Assembly (NCBI RefSeq): GCF_000315425.1
Contig: NZ_JH992924.1
Span: forward strand, 882,871-946,870
Direction of reading: 5' to 3'
From: Massilia timonae CCUG 45783
GTDB lineage: Bacteria; Pseudomonadota; Gammaproteobacteria; Burkholderiales; Burkholderiaceae_D
DNA length: 64,000 nucleotides
Shown: one piece after another, positions 33,401-41,226 of the stretch
Numbering within the stretch: the stretch's first letter is position 1
Layout: the number at the start of each line of letters is the position of its first letter
Program-made: the position numbers and the translations under genes
Notes under the pieces: model-generated
What the model saw: the letters and a program-made list of their open reading frames with translations, nothing else
Told to the model about the DNA's origin: nothing
Database searches by the model: none

Positions 33401-33655
33401 TCAGCCGGCGTCGCCACCCGGCGGCGGCGGCGGCATGTGCTCGCGCCGGTGTTCCAGCAAGGCCTCGATCACCATCCGGCTGAGTCCCTCACCCTGGGTG
33501 TCGTCGATGTGCGAAAACAGCCGGCTGCGCATGCGCGGCGCCCAGAAGCGCTGCAGGTGGTTGGCGATCTCGGTGCGCCCTTCCCGGGGATCCGGGTAGG
33601 ACGCGAAGAAGGTGCCGATCTGGTTGGCCATGGTGACCAGGTTGTCGATGTTCAT
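33401..33655 (-). CDS. fdsD: Formate dehydrogenase delta subunit
   Basis: 84 residues: MNIDNLVTMANQIGTFFASYPDPREGRTEIANHLQRFWAPRMR is the family signature of FdsD, the small accessory subunit of NAD-linked formate dehydrogenases. It ends with a poly-Pro tail (MPPPPPGG). The ATG overlaps the stop of fdsC (ATGA). It is the last gene of the fdsGBACD operon and is needed for a stable active enzyme in related systems. Confidence 0.92.
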   Translation of the reverse strand: MNIDNLVTMANQIGTFFASYPDPREGRTEIANHLQRFWAPRMRSRLFSHIDDTQGEGLSRMVIEALLEHRREHMPPPPPGGDAG

Positions 33656-34509
33656 GCGGACTCCATAGCGATGTTGGCGCCGTGGGCGTAGGCGACGAAG
33701 TCGTCGCCGCGGGCGAAGGCGACCAGGGTCAGGCCGCAGCCGAGCGCGGTGCGCACGGCGAGGGCGGTGGGTGCGGAAATGGCGACCAGGGCGCCGATGC
33801 CGACGGTGGCGGCCTTCTGCACCATCTCGACGCTGGCGCGGCTGGTGATCACGCAAAAACCGTCGGCGAGATCGGCGCCATTCATGTGCAGCCCCCCGAT
33901 CAGCTTGTCGAGCGCATTATGGCGGCCGACGTCCTCGAACGCCGCGCGCGGCATGCCGTCACGGCCGCACCAGATGGCCGCATGGGTGGCGCCGGTGATG
34001 CGATTGAGCGGCTGCTGGGCCCTGGCATCGAGCAGGGCGCGCCGGATCGCCGCGCCGGACAGCGCCCGCGTCGGCGCCAGCCAGGGCAGGGGACGCACCA
34101 CCTGGGCCAGGCTGTCGACCCCGCACAGGCCGCAGCCGGTGCGGCCCGCCAGGCTGCGCCGCCGTTCCTTGAGGCGCATGAAAGCGCCGGCGGCGAGGTC
34201 GATGTGGGCGGTGATGCCGCTTGCAGCGTGTTCGATCTCGACGCCATAGCATTCGGCGGGCGAGGCGATGATGCCTTCGCTCAGTGAAAAGCCGAGCGCA
34301 AACTCTTCCAGGTCGGCGGGCGTGGCCAGCATCACCGCATGCGAGACGCCGTTGTACTCGAGCGCGACCGGCACTTCCTCGGCCAGCTCGTCCTGGGCGC
34401 TGCGCAAGGCGCCGCCGTGCGTGCGCGCCACCGTCATGCAGGCGCTCGGAAAGTGCTGGACCGGCGCCTGCACGCCGGTATCCGCATCCAGGTCGACAGC
34501 GCAGGTCAT
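33652..34509 (-). CDS. fdsC: Formate dehydrogenase accessory sulfurtransferase FdsC/FdhD
   Basis: 285 residues. FdhD-family proteins pass sulfur from IscS to the molybdenum cofactor of formate dehydrogenase. The conserved Cys pair is in RTGCGLCGVDSL (about 124-135), preceded by ALGFSLSEGII and followed by FEDVGRHNALDKLIG and the C-terminal SRASVEMVQKAATVGIGALVAISAPT. The ATG overlaps the fdsA stop and its stop overlaps the fdsD start, so the three genes are coupled. Confidence 0.94.
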   Translation of the reverse strand: MTCAVDLDADTGVQAPVQHFPSACMTVARTHGGALRSAQDELAEEVPVALEYNGVSHAVMLATPADLEEFALGFSLSEGIIASPAECYGVEIEHAASGITAHIDLAAGAFMRLKERRRSLAGRTGCGLCGVDSLAQVVRPLPWLAPTRALSGAAIRRALLDARAQQPLNRITGATHAAIWCGRDGMPRAAFEDVGRHNALDKLIGGLHMNGADLADGFCVITSRASVEMVQKAATVGIGALVAISAPTALAVRTALGCGLTLVAFARGDDFVAYAHGANIAMESA

Positions 34510-37355
34510 GCGACCGGCTCCGCCAGGCCCAGCTGCATCTGGTTGAAGCGGGCGTACTCCAGCTGCCAATCCGACTGCTGCTGGACCGGCATCACCTGCA
34601 CCGCCGTGACCTTGTATTCGGGGCAGTTGGTTGCCCAGTCGGAGTTCTCGGTCGTGATGACGTTGGCGCCCGATTCGGGGAAGTGGAAGGTGGTGTAGAC
34701 CACGCCCGGCTGCATGCGCTCGGTGATCATCGCGCGCAGTACGGTCTCGCCGGCGCGGCTGTGGATGCCGACCCACTGGCCATCCTCGATGCCGCGCTCC
34801 TGGGCGTCGTGCGGGTGGATCTCGAGCCGGTCCTCGGCGTGCCAGCGCACGTTCTCGGTGCGGCGCGTCTGCGCGCCGACGTTGTACTGCGACAGGATGC
34901 GGCCGGTGGTCAGGATCAGCGGATACTTGCGCGTCACCTTCTCGTCGGTGGCGACGTACTGGGTGATGATGAAGCGGCCCTTGCCGCGCACGAAGCCGTC
35001 GACGTGCATGGTCGGCGTGCCTTCCGGCGCCTCGTCGTTGCAAGGCCACTGGATGCTGCCCAGTTCATCGAGGCGCCGGTAGCTCACGCCGCTGAAGGTC
35101 GGGGTCAGGCGCGCGATCTCGTCCATGATCTCGGACGGGTGGCGGTAGTTCATCGGATAGCCCAGCCGGTTCGACAGCGCCACCGTGACTTCCCAGTCGG
35201 CATAGCCGGCGCGCGGCGGCATCACCTTGCGCACGCGCGAGATACGGCGTTCGGCATTGGTGAACGTGCCGTCCTTTTCCAGGAACGAGGAGCCGGGCAG
35301 CAGCACGTGGGCATACTTGGCGGTCTCGTTCAAGAAGATGTCCTGCACCACGATGCACTCCATCGCCTCGAGCGCCGCGGTGACGTGCTGGGTGTTCGGG
35401 TCGGATTGCACGATATCCTCGCCCTGGCAATACAGGCCCATGAAGCTGCCGTCGAGGGCCGCTTCGAACATGTTCGGGATGCGCAGCCCCGGTTCGGCCT
35501 GCAGCGGCACGCCCCAGGCTTGCTCGAACAGGGTACGCACGGTGGTGTCCGAGACGTGGCGGTAGCCCGGCAGCTCGTGCGGGAAGGAGCCGATGTCGCA
35601 CGAACCCTGCACATTGTTCTGCCCGCGCAGCGGATTGACGCCCACCCCGGGGCGGCCGACGTTGCCGGTGACCATGGCCAGGTTGGCGATGCCCATGACG
35701 GCGGTCGAGCCCTGCGCGTGCTCGGTCACGCCCAGGCCATAGAAGATCGCGCCGTTGCCGCCGAGCGCATACAGGCGGGCGGCGTCGCGCACCTGCTGCG
35801 CCGGCACGCCGGTGATCGCTTCCATCGCTTCCGGCGAGTTCTCGGGCTGGGCGACGAAGGCGCGCCACTGCGCGAAGGCGCGCAGGTCGCAGCGCTCGGT
35901 GATGAAATCGTTGGCCATCAGGCCTTCGGTGACGATCACGTGGGCCAGCGCGCTGATCATCGCGACGTTGGTGCCGGGCCGCAGCTGCAAGTGGTAGTCG
36001 GCGCGGATGTGCGGCGACTTGACCAGGTCGATGCGGCGCGGATCGATGACGATCAGGCGCGCGCCCTGGCGCAGGCGCTTCTTCATGCGCGAGGCGAACA
36101 CCGGGTGGCCGTCGGTCGGGTTGGCGCCGATGACCAGGATCACGTCGGCCTTCTCGACCGACTTGAAGGTCTGGGTGCCGGCCGATTCGCCGAGCGTCGT
36201 CTTGAGGCCATAGCCGGTCGGCGAGTGGCATACGCGGGCGCAGGTGTCGACGTTGTTGTTGCCAAACGCCGCGCGCACCAGCTTCTGCACCAGATAGCCT
36301 TCTTCATTGGTGCAACGCGACGAGACGATGCCGCCGATTGCATCGCGACCGTGCTTGGCCTGGATGCGCTTGAACTCGGATGCCGCGTAGTCGAGCGCCT
36401 CGTCCCACGACACTTCCTTCCACGGGTCGGTGATCTTGGCGCGGATCATGGGTTTCAGGATGCGGTCCTTGTGGGTGGCGTAGCCCCAGGCGAAGCGGCC
36501 CTTGACGCAGGCATGGCCCTCGTTGGCCTTGCCGTCCCGGGCCGGCACCATGCGTACCACCTCGTTGCCCTTCATCTCGGCCTTGAGCGAGCAGCCGACG
36601 CCGCAATAGGCGCACGTGGTGGTGATGCTGTGCTCGGCCTGGCCGAGCCAGATCACCGATTTCTCGGTGAGGGTGGCGGTCGGGCAGGCTTCGACGCAGG
36701 CGCCGCACGAAACGCATTCGGACTGCATGAACGGTTCGCTCTGGCCGGCCGACACGCGCGCATCGAAGCCACGGCCCGAGATGGTCAGCGCGAAGGTGCC
36801 TTGCGTCTCTTCGCAGGCGCGCACGCAGCGGTTGCACACGATGCACTTCGATGAATCGAAGGTGAAATAGGGATTGCTCTCGTCCTTCTTGAGCTTGAGG
36901 TGGTTGGCGCCCTCGTAGCCGTAGCGCACCTCGCGCAGGCCGGTGACGCCGGCCATGTCCTGCAGCTCGCAGTTGCCGTTGGCGGGGCAGGTGAGGCAGT
37001 CGAGCGGGTGGTCGGAAATGTACAGCTCCATCACGCCCTTGCGCACTTCTTGCAGCTTGGGGCTCTGGGTGCGCACCACCATGCCCGCTTCGGCCGGGGT
37101 GGTGCACGACGCCGGATAGCCGCGGCGGCCTTCGATCTCCACCAGGCACAGGCGGCAGGAGCCGAACGGCTCCAGGCTGTCGGTGGCGCACAGCTTGGGG
37201 ATGTTGATGCTGTTCTCGGCCGCCGCGCGCATCAGCGAGGTGCCGGCCGGGACGGTGACCTGGACGCCGTCGATGGTCAAGGTGATCATTTCGGTGGCGA
37301 CGTCGATGTCTTTCGCCGGGGTGCCAAAGTCGCGAGTGAGGATGGTTTCGATCAT
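34506..37355 (-). CDS. fdsA: NAD-dependent formate dehydrogenase, molybdenum-containing alpha subunit
   Basis: 949 residues. An N-terminal NuoG-like part has a [2Fe-2S] ferredoxin domain (CATDSLEPFGSCRLCLVEIEGR), a His-Cys cluster region (HPLDCLTCPANGNCELQ), and two [4Fe-4S] motifs (CIVCNRCVRAC and CVSCGACVEAC). The catalytic DMSO-reductase-type domain begins with the CAYCGVGC cluster and contains the Mo-ligand Cys in DTCARVCHSP. It oxidises formate to CO2 and passes electrons to FdsB. AGGAGAGAAGG precedes the ATG. Long upstream in-frame extension through fdsB is spurious. Confidence 0.96.
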   Translation of the reverse strand: MIETILTRDFGTPAKDIDVATEMITLTIDGVQVTVPAGTSLMRAAAENSINIPKLCATDSLEPFGSCRLCLVEIEGRRGYPASCTTPAEAGMVVRTQSPKLQEVRKGVMELYISDHPLDCLTCPANGNCELQDMAGVTGLREVRYGYEGANHLKLKKDESNPYFTFDSSKCIVCNRCVRACEETQGTFALTISGRGFDARVSAGQSEPFMQSECVSCGACVEACPTATLTEKSVIWLGQAEHSITTTCAYCGVGCSLKAEMKGNEVVRMVPARDGKANEGHACVKGRFAWGYATHKDRILKPMIRAKITDPWKEVSWDEALDYAASEFKRIQAKHGRDAIGGIVSSRCTNEEGYLVQKLVRAAFGNNNVDTCARVCHSPTGYGLKTTLGESAGTQTFKSVEKADVILVIGANPTDGHPVFASRMKKRLRQGARLIVIDPRRIDLVKSPHIRADYHLQLRPGTNVAMISALAHVIVTEGLMANDFITERCDLRAFAQWRAFVAQPENSPEAMEAITGVPAQQVRDAARLYALGGNGAIFYGLGVTEHAQGSTAVMGIANLAMVTGNVGRPGVGVNPLRGQNNVQGSCDIGSFPHELPGYRHVSDTTVRTLFEQAWGVPLQAEPGLRIPNMFEAALDGSFMGLYCQGEDIVQSDPNTQHVTAALEAMECIVVQDIFLNETAKYAHVLLPGSSFLEKDGTFTNAERRISRVRKVMPPRAGYADWEVTVALSNRLGYPMNYRHPSEIMDEIARLTPTFSGVSYRRLDELGSIQWPCNDEAPEGTPTMHVDGFVRGKGRFIITQYVATDEKVTRKYPLILTTGRILSQYNVGAQTRRTENVRWHAEDRLEIHPHDAQERGIEDGQWVGIHSRAGETVLRAMITERMQPGVVYTTFHFPESGANVITTENSDWATNCPEYKVTAVQVMPVQQQSDWQLEYARFNQMQLGLAEPVA

Positions 37356-37378
37356 TGCCTTCTCTCCTGGGCAGCCAT

Positions 37379-38938
37379 TCAGGCGGCCATTTCGTCGCCG
37401 GCCACCTGGCCGAAGTCTTGCGGGAAGTGGTTCAGCGCCGACAGCACCGGGTAGGGCGTCATGCCGCCCATCGCGCACAGCGAACCGTTGAGCATCGTGT
37501 CGCACAGGCTGCGCAGCAGGATCACCTGCTGCGGGCGCTCGGCGCCGGCGCGGATCTTGTCGATCACCTCGACGCCGCGGGTGGAACCGATGCGGCAGGG
37601 CGTGCATTTGCCGCACGATTCGACGGCGCAGAATTCCATCGCGTAGCGCGCAAGATGCGCCATGTCGGCGCTGTCGTCGTGGACCACGATGCCGCCATGG
37701 CCCAGCACCGCCCACAGGGCGGCGAAGGCTTCGTAGTCGAGCGGGGTGTCCCACTGCGACGGCGGCAGGTAGGCGCCCAGCGGGCCGCCCACCTGCACCG
37801 CCTTGATCGGACGGCCGCTGGCGCTGCCGCCGCCGTAGTCGTACAAGATCTCGCGCAGCGTGGCGCCGAACGCCAGTTCGATCAGGCCGCCGTTCTTGAT
37901 ATTGCCGGCCAGTTGCACCGGCAAGGTGCCGCGCGAGCGCCCCATGCCGAAGTCCTGGTAATACTGCGCGCCCTGGTCGAGGATGACCGGCACCGAGGCC
38001 AGCGACAACACATTGTTGATCACGGTCGGCTGGCCGAACAGGCCGGCGAGCGCGGGCAGGGGCGGCTTGGCGCGCACCACGCCGCGCTTGCCCTCGATGC
38101 TCTCCAGCAGGGCGGTCTCTTCGCCGCAGATATAGGCGCCGGCGCCCTTGCGCACCTCGAGCTCGAAGGCGCGGCCCCTGCCGGCGACGTTCGGTCCGAG
38201 GAGGCCCGCGCGCGTGGCGGTCTGGATCGCGTGATTCAGCGCGGCGATCGCATGCGGATACTCGCTGCGCACGTAGATGAAGCCGCGGGTGGCGCCGACC
38301 GCGAGGCCGGCGATCGTCATGCCCTCGATCAGGACGAAGGGATCGCTTTCCATGATGATGCGGTCGGCGAAGGTGCCGGAATCGCCCTCGTCGGCATTGC
38401 AGACGATGTATTTCTGGTGGCCAGGCGCGCGCAGCACCGTGTTCCACTTGATCCCGGTGGGGAAGGCGGCGCCGCCGCGTCCGCGCAGGCCGGAGGCGGT
38501 GACCGCGGCGATGATGTCGGCGCCGCTCATGGTCACGGCCTGGCGCAGGCCGCGGTAGCCGCCATGCGCCTCGTAGTCGCGCAGCGACAGCGGATCGGTG
38601 ACGCCGCAGCGGGCGAAGGTCAGGCGGGTCTGCCGGGCCAGGTAGGGAATCTGCTCGACGAGGCCGAGCGCCAGGCGGTGGGTGGACTGGCCGTCGTGGA
38701 AACCGGCGTCGAACAGGGCGGCCACGTCGCTTTCATCGACGTTGCCGAAGCCGATGCGCCCGCCTGGCGTCTCGACTTCGACCAGCGGTTCGAGGTACAG
38801 CAGGCCGCGCGTGCCGTTGCGCACCAGGTCGATGGCGATGCCGCGCCGCGCGGCCTCGCATTGAATCGTGGCGGCGACGTCGTCGGCGCCCAGGGCCAGC
38901 GCCGCCGAATCGGCCGGGACGTAGATGCGTACGCTCAT
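37379..38938 (-). CDS. fdsB: Formate dehydrogenase beta subunit (NADH/FMN binding)
   Basis: 519 residues, NuoEF-like. A thioredoxin-like N-terminal domain is followed by the NuoF core: SGLRGRGGAAFPTGIKW (NAD/FMN loop), CNADEGDSGTFADRIIMESDPF, RKGAGAYICGEETALLESIEGKRG, and the [4Fe-4S] ligands in ESCGKCTPCRIGSTRG with a final Cys in RSLCDTML. It receives electrons from FdsA and reduces NAD. The ATG overlaps the fdsG stop; fdsA starts 23 bases after its stop. Confidence 0.96.
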   Translation of the reverse strand: MSVRIYVPADSAALALGADDVAATIQCEAARRGIAIDLVRNGTRGLLYLEPLVEVETPGGRIGFGNVDESDVAALFDAGFHDGQSTHRLALGLVEQIPYLARQTRLTFARCGVTDPLSLRDYEAHGGYRGLRQAVTMSGADIIAAVTASGLRGRGGAAFPTGIKWNTVLRAPGHQKYIVCNADEGDSGTFADRIIMESDPFVLIEGMTIAGLAVGATRGFIYVRSEYPHAIAALNHAIQTATRAGLLGPNVAGRGRAFELEVRKGAGAYICGEETALLESIEGKRGVVRAKPPLPALAGLFGQPTVINNVLSLASVPVILDQGAQYYQDFGMGRSRGTLPVQLAGNIKNGGLIELAFGATLREILYDYGGGSASGRPIKAVQVGGPLGAYLPPSQWDTPLDYEAFAALWAVLGHGGIVVHDDSADMAHLARYAMEFCAVESCGKCTPCRIGSTRGVEVIDKIRAGAERPQQVILLRSLCDTMLNGSLCAMGGMTPYPVLSALNHFPQDFGQVAGDEMAA

Positions 38939-39441
38939 GCTGCCTCCTTGGCCTTGGCGGCCACTTTCGCGACCAGCTTGTCGAAACGCGCCGGCGTCAC
39001 GCGGGCATGGACGGCGTCGTTGATCATGATGGCGGGCGCGGTGGCGCACTGGCCGAGGCAGTACACCGGCTCCAGGGCGAAGCCGCCGTCGGTGGTATGC
39101 GCGTGCAGGTCGCAACCGAGGGCCTGCTGGACATGCGACAGCAGGGCGTCGCCGCCCATGCTCTGGCACGCCTCGGCGCGGCAGACCTGCACCGTGCAGC
39201 GCGCCGGCGGCGTGGTCTTGTAGTAGTGGTAGAAAGTGATCACGCCATGCACCTCGGCGCGCGAGAGATTGAAGATTTGCGCGAGTCCTTCGACCGAATC
39301 GGGCGGGATGAAGCCGAGCCGGTCCTGGATGGCGTGCAGCACCGGCAGCAGCATGTCCTGGCCGAGCAGGCCATTGTGCGCATGGAGTGCGAGGATGTCG
39401 CCGATGACGCGACGCGGGTCAAGGGTATCTGGTGCATTCAT
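38935..39441 (-). CDS. fdsG: Formate dehydrogenase gamma subunit ([2Fe-2S], NuoE-like)
   Basis: 168 residues with the NuoE signature: LPVLHAIQDRLGFIPPDSVEGLAQIFNLSRAEVHGVITFYHYY, then cluster cysteines in CTVQVCRAEAC and PVYCLGQCATAP. It carries the [2Fe-2S] cluster that buffers electrons at the FMN site of FdsB. GGAGACACCC precedes the ATG at 39441. It is the first gene of the fdsGBACD operon, divergent from a ModE-like regulator. Confidence 0.95.
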   Translation of the reverse strand: MNAPDTLDPRRVIGDILALHAHNGLLGQDMLLPVLHAIQDRLGFIPPDSVEGLAQIFNLSRAEVHGVITFYHYYKTTPPARCTVQVCRAEACQSMGGDALLSHVQQALGCDLHAHTTDGGFALEPVYCLGQCATAPAIMINDAVHARVTPARFDKLVAKVAAKAKEAA

Positions 39442-39464
39442 GGGTGTCTCCATCTCTGCCTTGC

Positions 39465-39484
39465 ATATGTTTATGGGAACATAT
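39465..39484. promoter_or_regulatory. Palindromic operator between fdsG and the ModE-like regulator
   Basis: Perfect inverted repeat ATATGTT-N6-AACATAT, continued by ATAACG to give a TATATAACG half-site like that recognised by E. coli ModE. It lies 24 bases upstream of the fdsG start and 75 bases upstream of the regulator start. It is a likely binding site of the regulator. Confidence 0.6.
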
Positions 39485-39558
39485 ATAACGGCTTTTATGT
39501 ACTGCTCCGTCCAGAGTAGCACCCGTTCTGCAGGTGTTCAATATGAAGGATTTTGCAT

Positions 39559-40623
39559 ATGATCAGAGTGGAGATACGGCCGGACTGGATCGTGCGCGAC
39601 GCCGCCGGCCAGCCGACCGCGCTGCCGGCGCTGCTCGGGCTGTTGCTCGCGGTGAGCGAGCTCGGTTCGATCAGCAAGGCCGCCACGGCGCGCGGCATGT
39701 CCTACCGCCATGCATGGGGATTGCTGCAGCAGTTCTCGCGACAGTTCGGCGTGGAGCTCGTTCACAAGGTGCGCGGACAGGGCACGGTGCTGTCTCCGCT
39801 CGCCGAAAAGCTGATGTGGGCCGACCGCCGCATCCACGCCCGCCTGACCCCCATGCTCGACAGCCTGGCCTCGGAATTGCAGCAGGAACTGGCGCGGGTA
39901 TTGGTCGGCGACGCCCAGGTGCTGCGCCTGACCGCTTCGCACGGGTTCGCGGTGGCCGCGCTGGTGACGCAGCTGAACGAGCATGGCGTGACGGTCGACA
40001 TCAATTACCGCAGCAGCAGCGACGCGGTGGCGGCGCTGGCGCGCGGGGAGTGCGACCTGGCGGGCTTTCATTTGCCGGTGGGAGAACTGGAGGGAGCGGC
40101 GGCGGCCAAGTACCGGCTTTGGCTCGATCCAGAGCGCCATGCGCTGCTGCACCTGGCGTACCGCATGCAGGGGCTGTTCGTGGCCAAGGGCAATCCGAAA
40201 GGCGTGACAAGCCTGGCCGACCTGGCGCGGTCGGACCTGCGCTTCGTCAACCGCCAGAAGGGGTCGGGGACGCGGGTGCTGCTCGAATTGTTATTGGCCG
40301 ACCTTGGCGTCGACCCGGCCGTCATCAACCGTTCCGGCACCGCCGAATTCACGCACGCGGCGGTGGCGGCTTACGTTGCCAGCGGCATGGCCGACGTGGG
40401 CTTCGGCGTCGAAACCGCGGCGCGGCGCTTCGATCTGGATTTCATCCCGGTGATTCGCGAACGGTATTTCCTGGCTTGCGACGCCGGCGCGCTGGAGACG
40501 CCGCTCCTGACGTCGGCGCAGGCCGCGATGGCGGGCGGCTCGTTCAGGGAGGTGCTGTCGACGCTGCCGGGCTACGATGGCGCGCTGAGCGGTGAGCGGC
40601 TCGACCTGCATTTCCTGTTCTAG
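39559..40623 (+). CDS. fdsR: ModE-like HTH regulator with substrate-binding domain (FdsR-like)
   Basis: 354 residues. A LysR/ModE-type winged helix (LLLAVSELGSISKAATARGMSYRHAWGLLQQFSRQFGVELVHKVRGQGTVLSPLAEKL) is fused to a PBP-like domain (LTASHGFAVAALVTQLNEHGVTVDINYRSSSDAVAALARGECDLAGFH, RQKGSGTRVLLELLL) typical of molybdate or tungstate sensing regulators. AAGGA precedes the ATG at 39559. It is divergent from the fds operon, matching the position of fdsR in Cupriavidus, and probably couples formate dehydrogenase synthesis to molybdate or formate. The ligand is inferred. Confidence 0.85.
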   Translation: MIRVEIRPDWIVRDAAGQPTALPALLGLLLAVSELGSISKAATARGMSYRHAWGLLQQFSRQFGVELVHKVRGQGTVLSPLAEKLMWADRRIHARLTPMLDSLASELQQELARVLVGDAQVLRLTASHGFAVAALVTQLNEHGVTVDINYRSSSDAVAALARGECDLAGFHLPVGELEGAAAAKYRLWLDPERHALLHLAYRMQGLFVAKGNPKGVTSLADLARSDLRFVNRQKGSGTRVLLELLLADLGVDPAVINRSGTAEFTHAAVAAYVASGMADVGFGVETAARRFDLDFIPVIRERYFLACDAGALETPLLTSAQAAMAGGSFREVLSTLPGYDGALSGERLDLHFLF

Positions 40624-41216
40624 GTGCTGCCGAGACCGCTCAGCCATTGATTGACCCGCTCCATCGTGCGGCGTTCCTGGTCGGCTTCCATGACCAGGCC
40701 CTGGTCATGGACGCGCGCACCACGGGCATGGGCGGCGACCACCGCCAGGCTGTTGCCGGGGCCATAGCCGCCATGTGTGATGAATGGAATGATCGTCTTG
40801 CCCTTGACATCATGCGCCGCAAGGAAGGCGCGGATCACCGGGGGCGCGGTTTCGCCCCAGATCGGAAAACCGAGGTAGATGGTCCGGTAACGGGCCAGGT
40901 CGGGCACGGTCGCCATCAATGCCGTACGCACGTCGCCGTCGCGCTCGCGGCGGGCCTGCTCGACCGTCTCGAGATAGTCCTCGGGGTAGGGCCGGGCCGG
41001 CTGGATCTCGAACAGCGTCGCCGCCTGTGCGCGCTGGATCTGGCCGGCGATCACGCGGGTGTTGCCGCTGCGTGAAAAGTAGGCGACCAGGACGTCGCCG
41101 CCCTGGCGCCGCATGCTGCCTGGGGCGGCGCCGGCAGTGGGCGCCGCCACCGCGAGGCCGGACAGGACGGACGTCGCCATGAACTGGCGGCGCCGGGTCG
41201 AAGCGGGTTGACTCAT
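40620..41216 (-). CDS. Tat-exported flavodoxin-family protein
   Basis: 198 residues. A twin-arginine signal (STRRRQFMATSVLSGLAVAAPTAGA) precedes a flavodoxin fold with the FMN phosphate loop YFSRSGNTRVIA and later FMN-binding segments FPIWGETAPPVIRAFL and THGGYGPGNSL. Flavodoxins are normally cytoplasmic, so a Tat signal implies FMN loading before export to the periplasm. It lies 10 bases after paoC, suggesting that it exchanges electrons with the periplasmic aldehyde oxidoreductase. Its 3' end overlaps fdsR by 4 bases, convergently. Confidence 0.85.
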   Translation of the reverse strand: MSQPASTRRRQFMATSVLSGLAVAAPTAGAAPGSMRRQGGDVLVAYFSRSGNTRVIAGQIQRAQAATLFEIQPARPYPEDYLETVEQARRERDGDVRTALMATVPDLARYRTIYLGFPIWGETAPPVIRAFLAAHDVKGKTIIPFITHGGYGPGNSLAVVAAHARGARVHDQGLVMEADQERRTMERVNQWLSGLGST

Positions 41217-41226
41217 GGCGTTCTCC

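Noticed and set aside
34506..38447. 1313-residue fusion reading through fdsB into fdsA
   Set aside because: The N-terminal part is an out-of-frame translation of fdsB; the FdsA ferredoxin domain starts at ATG 37355 with its own ribosome site.
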